In this document: in pieces, positions 43,413 to 55,440 of the stretch | Numbering within the stretch: the first letter of the stretch is position 1 | Layout of the letters: each line of letters starts with the position of its first letter | The notes under the pieces: model-generated | Told to the model about the DNA's origin: nothing | The model's database searches: none | Seen by the model: only the letters and a program-made list of their open reading frames with translations | NCBI GenBank assembly: GCA_032173965.1 | Contig: CM063287.1 | Span: 11,227,859-11,291,858, forward strand | Reading direction: 5' to 3' | From: Sitta carolinensis | Taxonomy: Eukaryota > Chordata > Aves > Passeriformes > Sittidae | DNA length: 64,000 nucleotides | Made by a program: the position numbers and the translations under genes

Positions 43413-45456
43413 CACATTACTCTCATGATCCTACACTCCCCTGCTGGAGTTTTCTTTCTTTAGTTATACCTATTCTCATGCAGTGTGTGGGATATACCAT
43501 GAACCAGGTCTTGAATCCTGAACGATTTAGCAGGTAGTTGAAAGAGATCCTGTCCCTTTCAGAACAGAAGGAAGGAAGAAGGCTGAGTTCTCCTAGAAAC
43601 ATCCTTTCCCCTGAATCTTGCCCTTATCATCTCAACAATATTTCCTTTACTTTCCAAGAGTTGTTTTGAAGAGATAAAACCTTTACATGAGCAAAAGCAT
43701 TTCTAATTCAGGCTAAAAGAAATCCAGCATTATAATAATTCATACACATACGAATGGAACAAAAATAAAGTGTGTTGGTACAGAGGGTGCAACAAGCAAC
43801 ATAAAAAAATCAAAGCAAAACAAGCCATTTCCTGAGTGGTAAATTGCTGAAGTTGCATTTTGTATTGCATTGAATTAAAATATTCCCTGCTTTGCCACCT
43901 CCTTCTCTTCCCCACCTCCCAGTGCAATGCTTTCCCCTGCACACCCTTTGCCCAGCCTGTAGAGTACCAAGCACTCATCCTTTGGTCACTGTAAGAGCAG
44001 AGGACAATGACTATGCAGGAAACTGCATGCAAACTGGATATAGTTCTTAATTTTTTTTTTACTTAATTAAGGATATTAAAGTATCTGTTGTGTGAGTTTA
44101 AACTTGTGGGCTACAAACTGTGCATATGAAAAAAACAATATTTTGGGATGACACAGTTTCATTTAAAAACTAAGCAAGAAATTAATGTTATTTTTAGATA
44201 CATGAACATCAAAGATACTAATTGGAATAAAATTCTTATTCATTGTTATATCCTTGTTAATGTCATCAAAGTCCTAAAACAATTCTACCTCAAACAAAGA
44301 AGTACCTTAACATAAAGCAGTTGTCTCCCATGACATCCTGGGACATCAACACACTGTGTTTCTAAAGAACAAGTGAAAGTAACAGATTCCCAAGTTGATA
44401 TTACTTCTTAAGATCACTGATATATTAAATCCCTCCCCAAGTACTTTCAGCAAGTGTAGCACAGCAGATATTTGGCTTGGAGGAAAGCCACAACAGGTCA
44501 AGATTTACAAAAGGACAAAGGCACCAAAAGCTATGGTTTGCCATACAGCAGGATTTTACAGTGCCACTCAAGCAGCAGAGAAAGCTCTCTCTCCTCAGCA
44601 TCTACTGATCTCTTTAATACAGGTGTTTTCTCTACTCCCCTCTGTAAATTGACACCGAAGTTATATCAAGGTGCACTCAGTATAAGATTAAGCTACAGTA
44701 GTTCATGAAGAGCAAGTACTAAATGTTTTGCAAATTGCCATGTCTGCAACTAAATTTCCAATGCAGCTTTCAAACAGTTCAAATAGCAAGGACAACACTA
44801 TTATTTTGCATACAGCTGGAAGAGAGAAAAGTCTCAGATTCTGAGCTACAGCACACCAAAAAACAACAAAAGCTCTATGGTCACCCCATAAGTTGGAAAA
44901 TTCTCTGATCCAAATACTCTTGAAAATATGCTTTGACCAAATAGTGGTGTACCCAGTCTAGCCTGAGCCTTTATCTCATCATCATCATTTGATCTCCATC
45001 TTTTCTTCAGATAGAAACTTTAAATAAACACACGTCAGAACAGCAGTGAAGCAGAAAGCAGCATCCCAGTTGTTGAATTTGGCTCCAAAAGCACCTGCTA
45101 CTCACTTAGATTTGGAATAGAATTGCCTTCAATGACATCTGTTCTGAACAGTCTCATGACCTATAGGCAGGCCAGGGGTGTATCAGAACTACTCCACTGC
45201 TTTGTAAAGAACAGATCATAATCCTTAGACCTGTCAGTTTCTCACTAGATCAGTGCCACAGCCGTGCCACATTAGCCCTAGGAGACTTGTGATATCCACA
45301 TGAAGGCATCAGCCCAATTAAACAAGTCCAAAACTATGAGTCTTAAGCTTGGAAGAGGTAATGCAAGAGGTTGATTATAGCAAGGGTTTGACCCTCCCTT
45401 CTCCAAAACCCTGATTCCAACTACAAAATAAATATGAACATATTAAATATAGTGTG

Positions 45457-45470
45457 CCACCAGAGGGGGA
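45457..45470 (+). promoter_or_regulatory. CTCF-like motif
   Basis: CCACCAGAGGGGGA resembles the CTCF core (CCACNAGRGGGCGC type), with a G in place of the central C. It is followed by a G/A-rich stretch. A single degenerate motif in a long intron is weak evidence of occupancy. Confidence 0.25.
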
Positions 45471-46142
45471 GGGAGAGGAGGAGAGTATTGCCATTGTATG
45501 TTCTCAAGCAACGGATGAAGAGGGACAAAAGAGTCCAAACATCAGGAAACTATTAAAATGAATACATTCCTAGTTTCTTCATAATTAATTCAGCATGTCC
45601 AATTTTGTATCAGAGAAAGGAAAGGAAAGATTTCGACCACTTCCTTTTATCTCAAGCTGTTTAGAAGAATATGATCTTGTAATGTTGAAAAGAAGTGCCT
45701 TACTGCATCACAGCAGACGAGTGTAATTTTAACTCTTCCACATGCCTAATTTGATATGCAAATCCCTACTTTCTGTATGACATACAATTCTTAAATTACG
45801 CAGTGAAGACCCAGGTTTGCTTAGGCACACTCCATCCCCACTTTCTAGCCCCACCCCCTTTTTTACTTTGCACTGCATTAAACAGTACCTTGAAATACAG
45901 TTTTCACTATGCAATTTCCTAAGTGATTTTTTTTTTTAGTTTGCATGTTTTGTTGCACAAGTTAATCTTTAGTTCAAATTTTAATGCTTACCTTCACACA
46001 CATAAGGACCTATTCATGAAACTTTAGGTTCTGAGTTAGACAGAATTATGCAATACTTTAAAAAGAAGACTCATTACACAGCTATTTATATACTCAAGTA
46101 ATTTCATTGTTTGCAAGGTCCAATAGGAACAAGTGTATTAAA

Positions 46143-46186
46143 ACCATGACTGGCTGCAAGCTCCCATGTGGGAGCTCTTTCATGGT
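46143..46186. repeat. Nested inverted repeat (two-part hairpin)
   Basis: The outer arms ACCATGA (46143-46149) and TCATGGT (46180-46186) pair exactly. The inner arms AGCTCCCA (46159-46166) and TGGGAGCT (46169-46176) also pair exactly around a 2-nt spacer. An asymmetric internal loop of 9 and 3 nt separates the stems. Confidence 0.6.
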
Positions 46187-48340
46187 CATTCAACAAGCAA
46201 AGAGTAGCATGTGCAGGTAAAATAAATCCTTGGAGTACAGTCAACCAAGATAATTATTTGCAGCTTTCCTTAACAGAAGATTTGGGTTGGGTTGGCAGAG
46301 TTCTGTGGCTCTGAAAATTACCAAACACATTAAATGTTTAATCACTGCCTGTTGCCCTGCATATAACACATTATATACTATATGCATAAGCATACCTGGA
46401 AAATTCATGTGGACATTCAGGAAATGCAGAAGTATGTCTGAGATTAGTTAGAATTGTGAATTCAAGGGGAGTTTACCCTTCTATTAAGGTTCCACTACAG
46501 GAAGAACCCGTTTCTGTGCAATACAGAATACAGTCAAGTGTTCCTCTATGAAAAGGATGGACTGAAAAAAAAATTTGAGTGTTATTTGCTTGGTTTTTTT
46601 CATAATAGAACTTATCTAAGTGAGATGAAGGTCAAGGTTCCACTATGGTACACAAGCTACATTTCCAGAGGTAGCCCAAAGTCATTTATACAATGCCACA
46701 AGAACTGCAGAAGTGGCAGGAAACAGCAAAAGGACTTTTCCCTACTGCAAATGAAGAGCTGAGGTTCAACCTGACTATGAATAGGGAGAAAAATTCTTAC
46801 AGCTCTATACTCAATCCAAGTGCTGGAAGTCTAACAGCAGTCTCATCACCATGTTACTGTTCCACCAGATACTTTTGTCTTCTGTTTGCTTGCATCAATA
46901 TGTCCCAGTCCTTTCTTATCTGGACAGTGGCCTGTTAAAGCAGCATGCTATTCATGAACAGATTTGTTTCCTCAGACTGGATGGTACTGAGTGTTTACAT
47001 GTTTCTATACTAGCTATGGAATGATGAGTAGGACTGGCAAAGAAAACCCATACTATCAATTCTCATACCATTCGGTGTTGGATAATTGACTCATCAGATA
47101 ATTGCAGAATTGTCAATTAGCAACTATTCTGCTTCAGACTAACTTAGCATTGTAATTATGTTGTATCTTTGACCGAAAGGCAGTTCTGATGATCAGCTCA
47201 AACAGGCATTTAGAGACAGAAGAAAAGCCTTTGCCCCTAACAGCATGGCTAGGACCCTGAAAAATCTGCAAAACCAGATATTGATTTAACTGTTGGAATG
47301 TTTGCCAAGCCAGTTTCTTGGATTTCTAGACTTTGATCAACATGTCCATGACAACTATGCCTATTGATTTAATCATCATCGGAAACCATATATGTGTTAT
47401 TAGTAACAAACTGCTAAACCTTTCTTTTGGTTTACCTTTGTGGAATCTAGGTCAAAATCACAGTTAACATACACAACACAGTTGACAGCACCGGCCTTTC
47501 AAAGCAGCCAAGAGGTACATACTCAAAATGACAAACATGAAATTTGGCTTCTGCCATATAAAAATTTACCTGTAAAATTTCATTGACACATCTTAATCAA
47601 TATGCTTTTAAATCTTCTCAAAGATTAAGACTTGGGGAGTAAAAATGCAGCATTTCCAGCAGAAATAGGGTATTTCTTCAAGAAAAATAAAAGAAACAGG
47701 CTGGTTTGTAATGCACACTGCACAAACTTGCATGTTTTGTTTAACACTCTGCTCCTGGGAATTTGAGTAAAGTATACTTTACTTGACTGCAATGGCTTCA
47801 TTATTTGGGGCCTCAGTACACAGGCACCTTCTACCTTAATCATGTTGTAAGAGTGGCAGCAGTACATGTGTGACAAAAGTTTTCAGATCAGCAACACCCG
47901 ATGAGCTTTAATGGCCTTGAGAAACATGTGGTTTCTATGGATGCAGAGGTGGGAAAACCATACAGTAGACTCCCCGGTCAGAGGTTGAAGTAGCCATAAG
48001 CCATGCCACAGACAAGTCTCCTAAGAAAATCCCAGTCAAATAAAACACATACTGGCCTTCTCTTTTAAGCTACACAAACAAGTATAAGGTTTTTTTATTT
48101 TTCAGCAATGTCTTGCTCAGATATTGTTTTATCTATCATAAATCAATGTCCTGGGTTACTGCTGAATTGTATCCCCATTCGTCTGTTTAAATCAAAAATG
48201 AGTTCTGCACCTTTAAGACTGGATCTAAGAGTGAAGAAGAAGCAGTGGAATGTCTGAGGCGGGTGTTTTGTTTTGTTTCTCCTCTTTTCCTTTCCTGAAC
48301 CAGTTGGGGGAAGGGGCCATTGGATTGGTTTTCTGGAGGG

Positions 48341-48375
48341 ACCTATTTTGAGGTCCCTTCCCAAATTTGCCTTAA
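48341..48375 (+). mobile_element. Possible decayed CR1 3'-end fragment
   Basis: GGGACCTATTTTGAGGTCCC followed by TTCCC resembles the conserved CR1 3' region (GACCTCTTGAGGTCCCTTCCAAC type), the commonest bird retrotransposon. The typical ATTCTATGA terminal repeats are not visible afterwards, and the match is short. Confidence 0.3.
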
Positions 48376-50640
48376 ACCAAGACAATCTTTAATCTGAAAT
48401 ATCCAATACAACTAGAAATTCCATATTGTTCAGCAAAACAAATAGAACTTTCTATTTAAATAGTAATGCTGTAGGGAAGAGCCTACTTTCAGACCATTAT
48501 CCATATTTTCCCTTAACAGACTGTATCAAGACTTTTCATCATATGCTAATGCACAATATAAACTAGAGACAAAGGTGAAAAAAGCACTAGTTTGGTTTCT
48601 GTTTCCCCTAGATGCTCTACCTATATTACATGTACTAATTAAAGATGCAGTGACTGTTGGTTTAAATCAATACCACAGAAGTCTTTGGTGTCAGACATCA
48701 GCAGAGGCATTCCTAAACACATCACTTATATGTCTATGTATTCTGTTGAAACTCAAGATTATATGAGCACAAAAGTGAGGAAGGACAAAAAGAAAAATCT
48801 TGACCAATCCAAAGATTCCCTTTTATGTGCCATTTCAGCATAAGTGTGCAAGTGTGTCCTCATTCTGTACACAGTATACACAGAGCTGAGGAAGGTGAGA
48901 GCACTTCTGTGAATTTCCCAACACCCTGCAACTTGCTGCAGCATCAGGACTAGAATGCCACAAACACCCAGTACATCAAATCGGTCCTTATACTTTCCTT
49001 TTCATTTTCTATCTGAACCTTTTGGGGATGTGTTATCATATCTTTATTAAAACAATGCACATACAGTAGTACACAATAAGAGTGCTGGGGCATTTTTAAT
49101 GCCATCTCCCAGTTGTGCTGACTTTCAGTTGAGAGTGTCAGAGGGTTCACATTTCATAGTACATCTCTGACCCTCCCACTCCCACAAAGCGCTCGGGAGC
49201 CAGTCAGCGTATCAAGCTGTTGTTTGCTGTTACCCTTTTCTCTTCATTTGATGAAGCATGCTTACAAGCAGACCCTCAGAGTTCTTCTATGAAGGGATCC
49301 ACCTACTAATGTTAGGCTGATTTCATCTTTTCCTGTGCTGTACAGAGCCCTTTCAGCCGTGTGAAACAAACTTGGGAGGAGATGATGGGAAGAAAAGCGT
49401 TACATTGTGTCTCTGCATTTTGCTTTGAGGAAACTCAGCCTCATGTTGTTTGTAATGAATCTAGTTTTAATCAGGGCATGTTGGGGGAGGGGGGCATGTT
49501 TTGTTTTTGCTGACTCTGCAAACTGATACTTTGAGGGAATTGTTTAGGGAAAGCAGAGAGTCCTTCATTATGTACGTCATTGCCAAGTGATTTGGCAGAT
49601 CCCTCCATGAGATGCACTCTCTGATAGGTTGACAGAGAGCTGGACTGGCTAGTTACCAGGAGAAAAATTCAACTTAAACACTTTTAAAATCTTATGATGG
49701 CCAATTTGTGGTTTTGGCTCAAGAAAGAAAGAAGATGAAAAATAGAGACAGCTGGGTGTCAGTGAGGGACGGAATATTGAGGTAATTTTTGTTCCTGTGC
49801 CACACAAAATTCACTGGCTTTGTACATTTGCTGTATCCATCTACGGCAAACACACACACTGACTAGGTACACCTGCAAAGGTGGTGTCAGTTGTCAGTGC
49901 TTGTCAATGCTTGTCCAAAGTCAAAACATCACAAAGCATCCGTTCCCTAATACCTAGATCTTGACATTGAGACATGCTTCAAGTAATGGCTGTTTTCTGG
50001 TCCTTGTAGAAAAATCTCTTTGGTTTTGATTCTCCCCAGAAGCCTACCTGTCCAGGATGCAGTAATTCCTTGAAATATCTGAATGAAGACACATCAAATT
50101 TTTGCAGCCAAGGACAGAAACTGGGCCAAAGACTTATATGGGGCTACAGGCAATGGGATAGTGTATGTTAATATGGTAGCAACAAAATATTGTGCCATTG
50201 GCAGCATAACTTTGCCAGATTAACTTCAGACATAAATCCCTATCTGCAGAAAGAGTAAGAGAGAATGCTCAGTACAGGAATTGCAGGATCTAACCACCAA
50301 CCAAAGCCTATTATTAACCACCATTCAAATGGAGCTGCGGTGAGAATAGGAGGCTAATGGTTTAAACAAGGTAAATCCCACATTCGGTGAAGTAAGGGTT
50401 TTTATGTTAATAATGTGTCTTCTTGCTCTCTTTTGGCACTTAGTTAAGGAAAAACCTCTGGTGAAAATAGTTCTTGCCCTCCAGCTGAATGAGCACTGAG
50501 ATACCTCAATTGAAGAGTGACCTGGTGCTCGAGCACCCTGTGGGCAGGGCTGGCTGCTTCTGTGCCAAGGAGCAGACTGTTTCTTGGAAATGTTTATGCA
50601 ATTCAGCTGTGCTCCTGCTGGAGCCAGACACTTTAAATTA

Positions 50641-50700
50641 AAATAAAACAAAACCCAACAACAATGAAAAAACCCCAACAACAAACAAACCAAAACACCC
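50641..50700. repeat. A/C-rich low-complexity tract
   Basis: The tract is built of AAC, AAAC and CCCAAC-like units (AACCCCAACAACAAACAAAC). It is low-complexity DNA of the kind also seen at 28333 in this window. Confidence 0.8.
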
Positions 50701-51442
50701 AGCCTCAGATCTCTTAGGCCATTAGTGTATCTCACTTGGGTTTCGTCTTCTACCAAATACTGTCAAATACGTGTTTTGTTTGGTTCTGCAGGGTGGAGGG
50801 AGTTGGAGTGTTGCCTTCACTGCTGTCAGTGGTTCCTAATGATGTTTCTCACTAGAGAAAATGAGCTTGCTTGTTTGTGAATCCAAATTCCCTGTGGGGC
50901 ACAGTTTGGGAAACTGAAGATATGGGAAAGAAAATAATATCTGTTAGGGCAATGCATAAACATCCATAAAGCAGAATAGCAAAACACCTACAGAGAATGT
51001 CTAACTTTGCCAGCAAACTAATTAGAGGCACTGACTGAGGAGGGAGCTGTGACAGTCAAAAAGTTAAAATAAAAATAAATCAAAAGTTTAGTCTAGCAAT
51101 TATAACAGGAAATTACCAACAGAGTCAGGGCTCCTACGTTCTTTTCCTGGTTCTGCTTCCGATTTACTGAGAAAGTTGGAGGAGCCAGATTTTAAAAGTA
51201 GCTCCTAAATTGGAAAGCTTCCATCTCCGATGCCTAGCTGTACACATAGAGGACTCCACAGCCCATATCCTCCTCATATACTCCACAGAGTATATATGCA
51301 CAGTGCTCCCTGTGCATTTGTGAGGGCAGAGCATTTCAGGGCATTGGTGTCTCTGAAGGCACCTATGTGACCCTGGACAAACCCACAGGCACTGGCCCGC
51401 CCAAGTGGCCGTCGCTGAAAGTTTCCCATCTGGGAATTGTGG

Positions 51443-51542
51443 CTGGCACAACATATTGCTGTGGGAGTCTAATGTTTAAATGCTCTTTATGACTGACATA
51501 ACACATTGCTGTGGGAGTGTTATGTTCAAATACTCTTTGTAA
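51443..51542. repeat. Diverged tandem duplication, 50-bp unit x2
   Basis: Unit 1 (51443-51492) and unit 2 (51493-51542) align without gaps over 50 bp. Both contain ATTGCTGTGGGAGT and end in a CTCTTTRTR-type block. They differ by roughly ten substitutions, so the duplication is old yet has kept its register. The unit resembles no repeat family I know. Confidence 0.8.
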
Positions 51543-53365
51543 ACATTTACAAGACTTCCAAGACATACTCTGTCTCCAAAGTCAGTGCTGTTACTTTTGG
51601 AAATCATGAACCCTGTGACCTGCATGTTTTCTGAAAGGACCATTGCTTGGTAGGGGCACTGAGCTGCATTTTCAAGTCTGGCTGCAGGAGGAGTTTAAGT
51701 AGAGGGTGACTTAATCAGAGAATCAAAAATAATTTGTTTTCCATTCAATAATGCCTCCACAATCAAAAATAAAATAATATCTGATATCTCAGGAGGAGAG
51801 GGAAGGTCTCTCAAAGAAAGGAGCTCTCTGGACACAGGGTTTCTATTCAATCCCATGAGAATTTCTAAATGAAGAGAGCAAGTGGCTTCTTCTTACACTG
51901 AGTTGTGCTACGAATTCCTCAGAGGCAGAACCATATTAAGTATCCAGAATAAGGATCTCTCCATAAATTGACATTTTCCTGCACTACATTCAGTTGCAAT
52001 CTCTCATCCTTATCAAGGGACACCATGGGTCAGAGAGGTACACTCTGGGTGCCTGCCAGCACTCACTTAGTTGAGGAAGTCTAAATGTTTCTCAAAATTA
52101 CAATGCACTATATTTTCTTCTGTGCTATACTACTGTAAATATGTGTGTCCTGGTCAGCTTCATCTTTGTTATCAGACAGAATATATTACTTACAGTGGCT
52201 TGTCAGAAGCAAATTATTATAGATGTTTGCTGGTGTGTAATGGAGGTTGCTACTGACCTGATCTTCTGAAGAATATTGCTATGCTGAGGAATAAGCATAA
52301 AAAAACCCAGAGAATGTTGTTTACTGACACTACAGAAGGAAAAAAAAAGGCTGGAGTATGTTTGGTGTCCCCTGCTCTTCCACCCACAGCATGCAGGGGA
52401 GAGTGCACTCAATGTTCCCTTCCCTCTTGCTCCCACATGCGACCCAGGAGGTAGCACTGTTCACCATCTCTCTCCATCAGCCACTGGAGCCTGAGTCTCA
52501 GAGCTCCTGCCAAGCTCAGGTCTTCTGCCAACCACCTGCTTTTGCAACCCGTGTTTTCACACAGAAAGCAATTTGGACCTACACACTGAGAAATCACGCA
52601 AGTTCCCAAAACAAAAACAAATGCCTTCCCAGCATGATGGCTCATTTCACTTTTGTAAACTTTATCTGGAAGCCTTAAAAAAGAAAATCTGCTTAGGCCT
52701 GACATGTAAGTAAGTGACAAAGAATCCTTTGATAGGTGATCATAGTATCCTGCCACTATATAGGCAAAGTATCTCCCTCTAGGCAGCAGCAAACGGAACT
52801 CATGGAATACATGGACAGTGTTTCAACACCTGCTAGGGACTCTGGGAAAATGGCTTTATCTTTACAGCTATCCTAGCACAGCTGGATGCAACACCCTCAT
52901 CTTGACATTCCTCACCATATTTTGTTAAGTACAATACAGAGTTTTAGTGAGTGAATGTATGTACAAAAAATAAACCTGGTATTTGCATAGAGTCATTGTC
53001 AACTCTACTGGCTTCCCTAGATAAAAAAGGCTGCTTTGAGGGACATTTAACATTCAGACATCACAACACACCATTTGAGAATCCTTTCCTGTTCCCTTCA
53101 AAAGGCAGAAATAGTGAAACCATTTACCAAGAGCAAGAAACCAGATAAAGCTAGTAAGTTACTATTTCCATTAGTCAGAATGTCTTTCCTTCATACTGAC
53201 TCCCAGTTTGTGCACTCCCATATGATAATATATAGGCTGTGAAAAGTAGAGTTATTAAAAATCTTCTTAACTACAGGTTTTTAATGGAAAATAGACTAGG
53301 TTTCTAAAATGGAATTTCTACTTAAAAAGTAGTCCTTTATTACTAATGACCTGCTCCTGATGCTA

Positions 53366-53387
53366 TATATATTGCTAGCAATATATA
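53366..53387. repeat. Perfect 22-bp palindrome
   Basis: TATATATT-GCTAGC-AATATATA is exactly self-complementary. It lies about 325 bp upstream of the ZCCHC24 exon acceptor. It is AT-alternating apart from the GCTAGC centre and could extrude as a small cruciform or fold in the pre-mRNA. Confidence 0.8.
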
Positions 53388-53712
53388 CTCAGTAGAGATT
53401 ATTTTATCAAAATGAAATTAATATTCAAACTATTTATTGAAAAAGTGAAAAGGCATATTTCTAAATACTCAGTGTCACTAACAAGCGTTACGTTTTCTTG
53501 AACTTTTGAGTACTTCTTGCAGAAACCACTCTCAGAACTGTAAAACTCTAGCTTCAACATATGAACTCTTCATTAACAGGATATGTCCTTCATGCTTGTC
53601 TCCAATATCTTCTGCCCAAAGTTTCTTAATTAAAAAACATCTTTATTTTTCTACTACACACACATGCACACACATTTTCAGTCATTCATTGCTGCTTCCT
53701 TTTGTTTTGTAG

Positions 53713-53895
<183 letters not shown>

Positions 53896-55420
53896 TAATG
53901 GCAACAGGCTTGGAACTAGGAATGCTGTTGACTTTATAGTGGGCAAGACTTAAACAGAACTTGACAACACAGCACAGAGAGTGTTTCCCAGATGAGTTGT
54001 TTCAGTCCTGGAAATCTGGACAGTGCCATCAGAGTGGCAAAATTTGAATGTTCTTTCTTTCAGTACAAATAGCTCAAACCCAAAATTTTTATCTGCCTTT
54101 TGTTATAGAAAGAGACTATGGGGCTTTTTAATCTTAGATAGAATAAAAAAATTTCAGCAATGGCAGTTGACCTTGTAGTTCTTCTGATTCTCTTAATGTT
54201 TACATCAATTTATTTCATTCTATTTGTGTCAGCAGAGTTATTTCCCATGTGTGCTGCTTTTTTCACTTGTTGGATTTGCTCAAGTCCAACATGTTTAATC
54301 TCTACTTACCAAGAGTAGTGATAAAGGAGAACAATACTAAAATGACTCCTGCCTACAAAATTCCTTGGTAAATGACACTAACTTAACATAAGAATCTCAA
54401 AGCTTCCAAGCTCTTTTGTTCCTAACCTCTGTTTAGACAGCTTGTCTAAAAAAATCCAAAATCCAGGCTGAGTCACTTAACACATGCATGGAAGTACAGT
54501 CTTGAGGGTGAGAGAAATTACAGGACCATTGACAGCAGAAGACCATTTATAGCACAAGTTTATAAATATTTACCTTGTTCTTCAAAATTCTTTCCATTAT
54601 TTATGTTGATGTTCAAAGGGTCAAGAAATCATTCAAGAGGTATTCCATCCACACTGTACAGGAGGCATTATAGATTTAGATGTGTACATTTTTGTAGTAA
54701 AGTTTTGCAAGTAGTCCACTGTGCAGAGTTTCCCCTCATGGCAGGGCTGGAGGAGTCTAATCTGCACAGCAGTACTAAAGTCAGACACACTGTGAAATGG
54801 TTGCAATCTACAGTGCTTCTGTAAGCTGTGCTTGCCACCAAGCCACGTACACGGTGCTTTCTGGGGAATCATCACAGCATGTACAGTGCAGCTTTCCACA
54901 GTCGACCCTTATCACTGTTTCCATGCCGTTCCCTAAGGACACTGTAACTTCATGGATGTGAAAGAACACATGTCTATCCATGTGTTCATGTCCCAGCAGC
55001 AGGTATTGCAGTTATTTGAGATTTTCAAGACAAGAGTGCATTTCAGCTAGGCTTCCCGACATAAATAACTTGCAACCAGTCACTAGTGCTCTTCCCCAAA
55101 ATGTGCCTTGAACCTCAGCCTGAAAGATTCTACATCCTGTTGTCACTGCCTCACCTCCATCTGCTTCAATTTTTCAATGTTACCATTGTCATCCTTTCTA
55201 GTCCTTTTCCATTCTTCCAGAGGTGCCCTGTGCTGCTTGTGGTTAACCATAACAGCAACAGGCAGAGAGTGAAGGGAGCAGCACCAATCCATGCACAGAG
55301 CCAGCAGCAGTGGAGAGCTAACAGGCTGCAGGAGGTCTGTGGTGCTTCTTGACACAGCTTCCTGTCTGTTATCCCAAATGTGTTTTTTTGGACAAGCATG
55401 TAGTGCCACACCAGACTCTA

Positions 55421-55440
55421 AACATTTATCAACATTTATC
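55421..55440. repeat. Direct repeat, 10-bp unit x2
   Basis: AACATTTATC is repeated exactly head to tail. It is a short simple duplication with no wider significance visible. Confidence 0.8.

Larger units (their letters stand above)
39440..53712 (+). other. Non-coding, presumed ZCCHC24 intron (part 4)
   Basis: This stretch leads up to the first recognised exon. It contains an antisense MIR-type SINE (about 43231-43412), a CTCF-like motif (45457-45470), a two-part hairpin (46143-46186) and a possible CR1 scrap (48341-48375). It also contains an A/C-rich tract (50641-50700), a 50-bp tandem duplication (51443-51542) and a perfect palindrome (53366-53387). No other exon or RNA gene was recognised. 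Confidence 0.5.
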
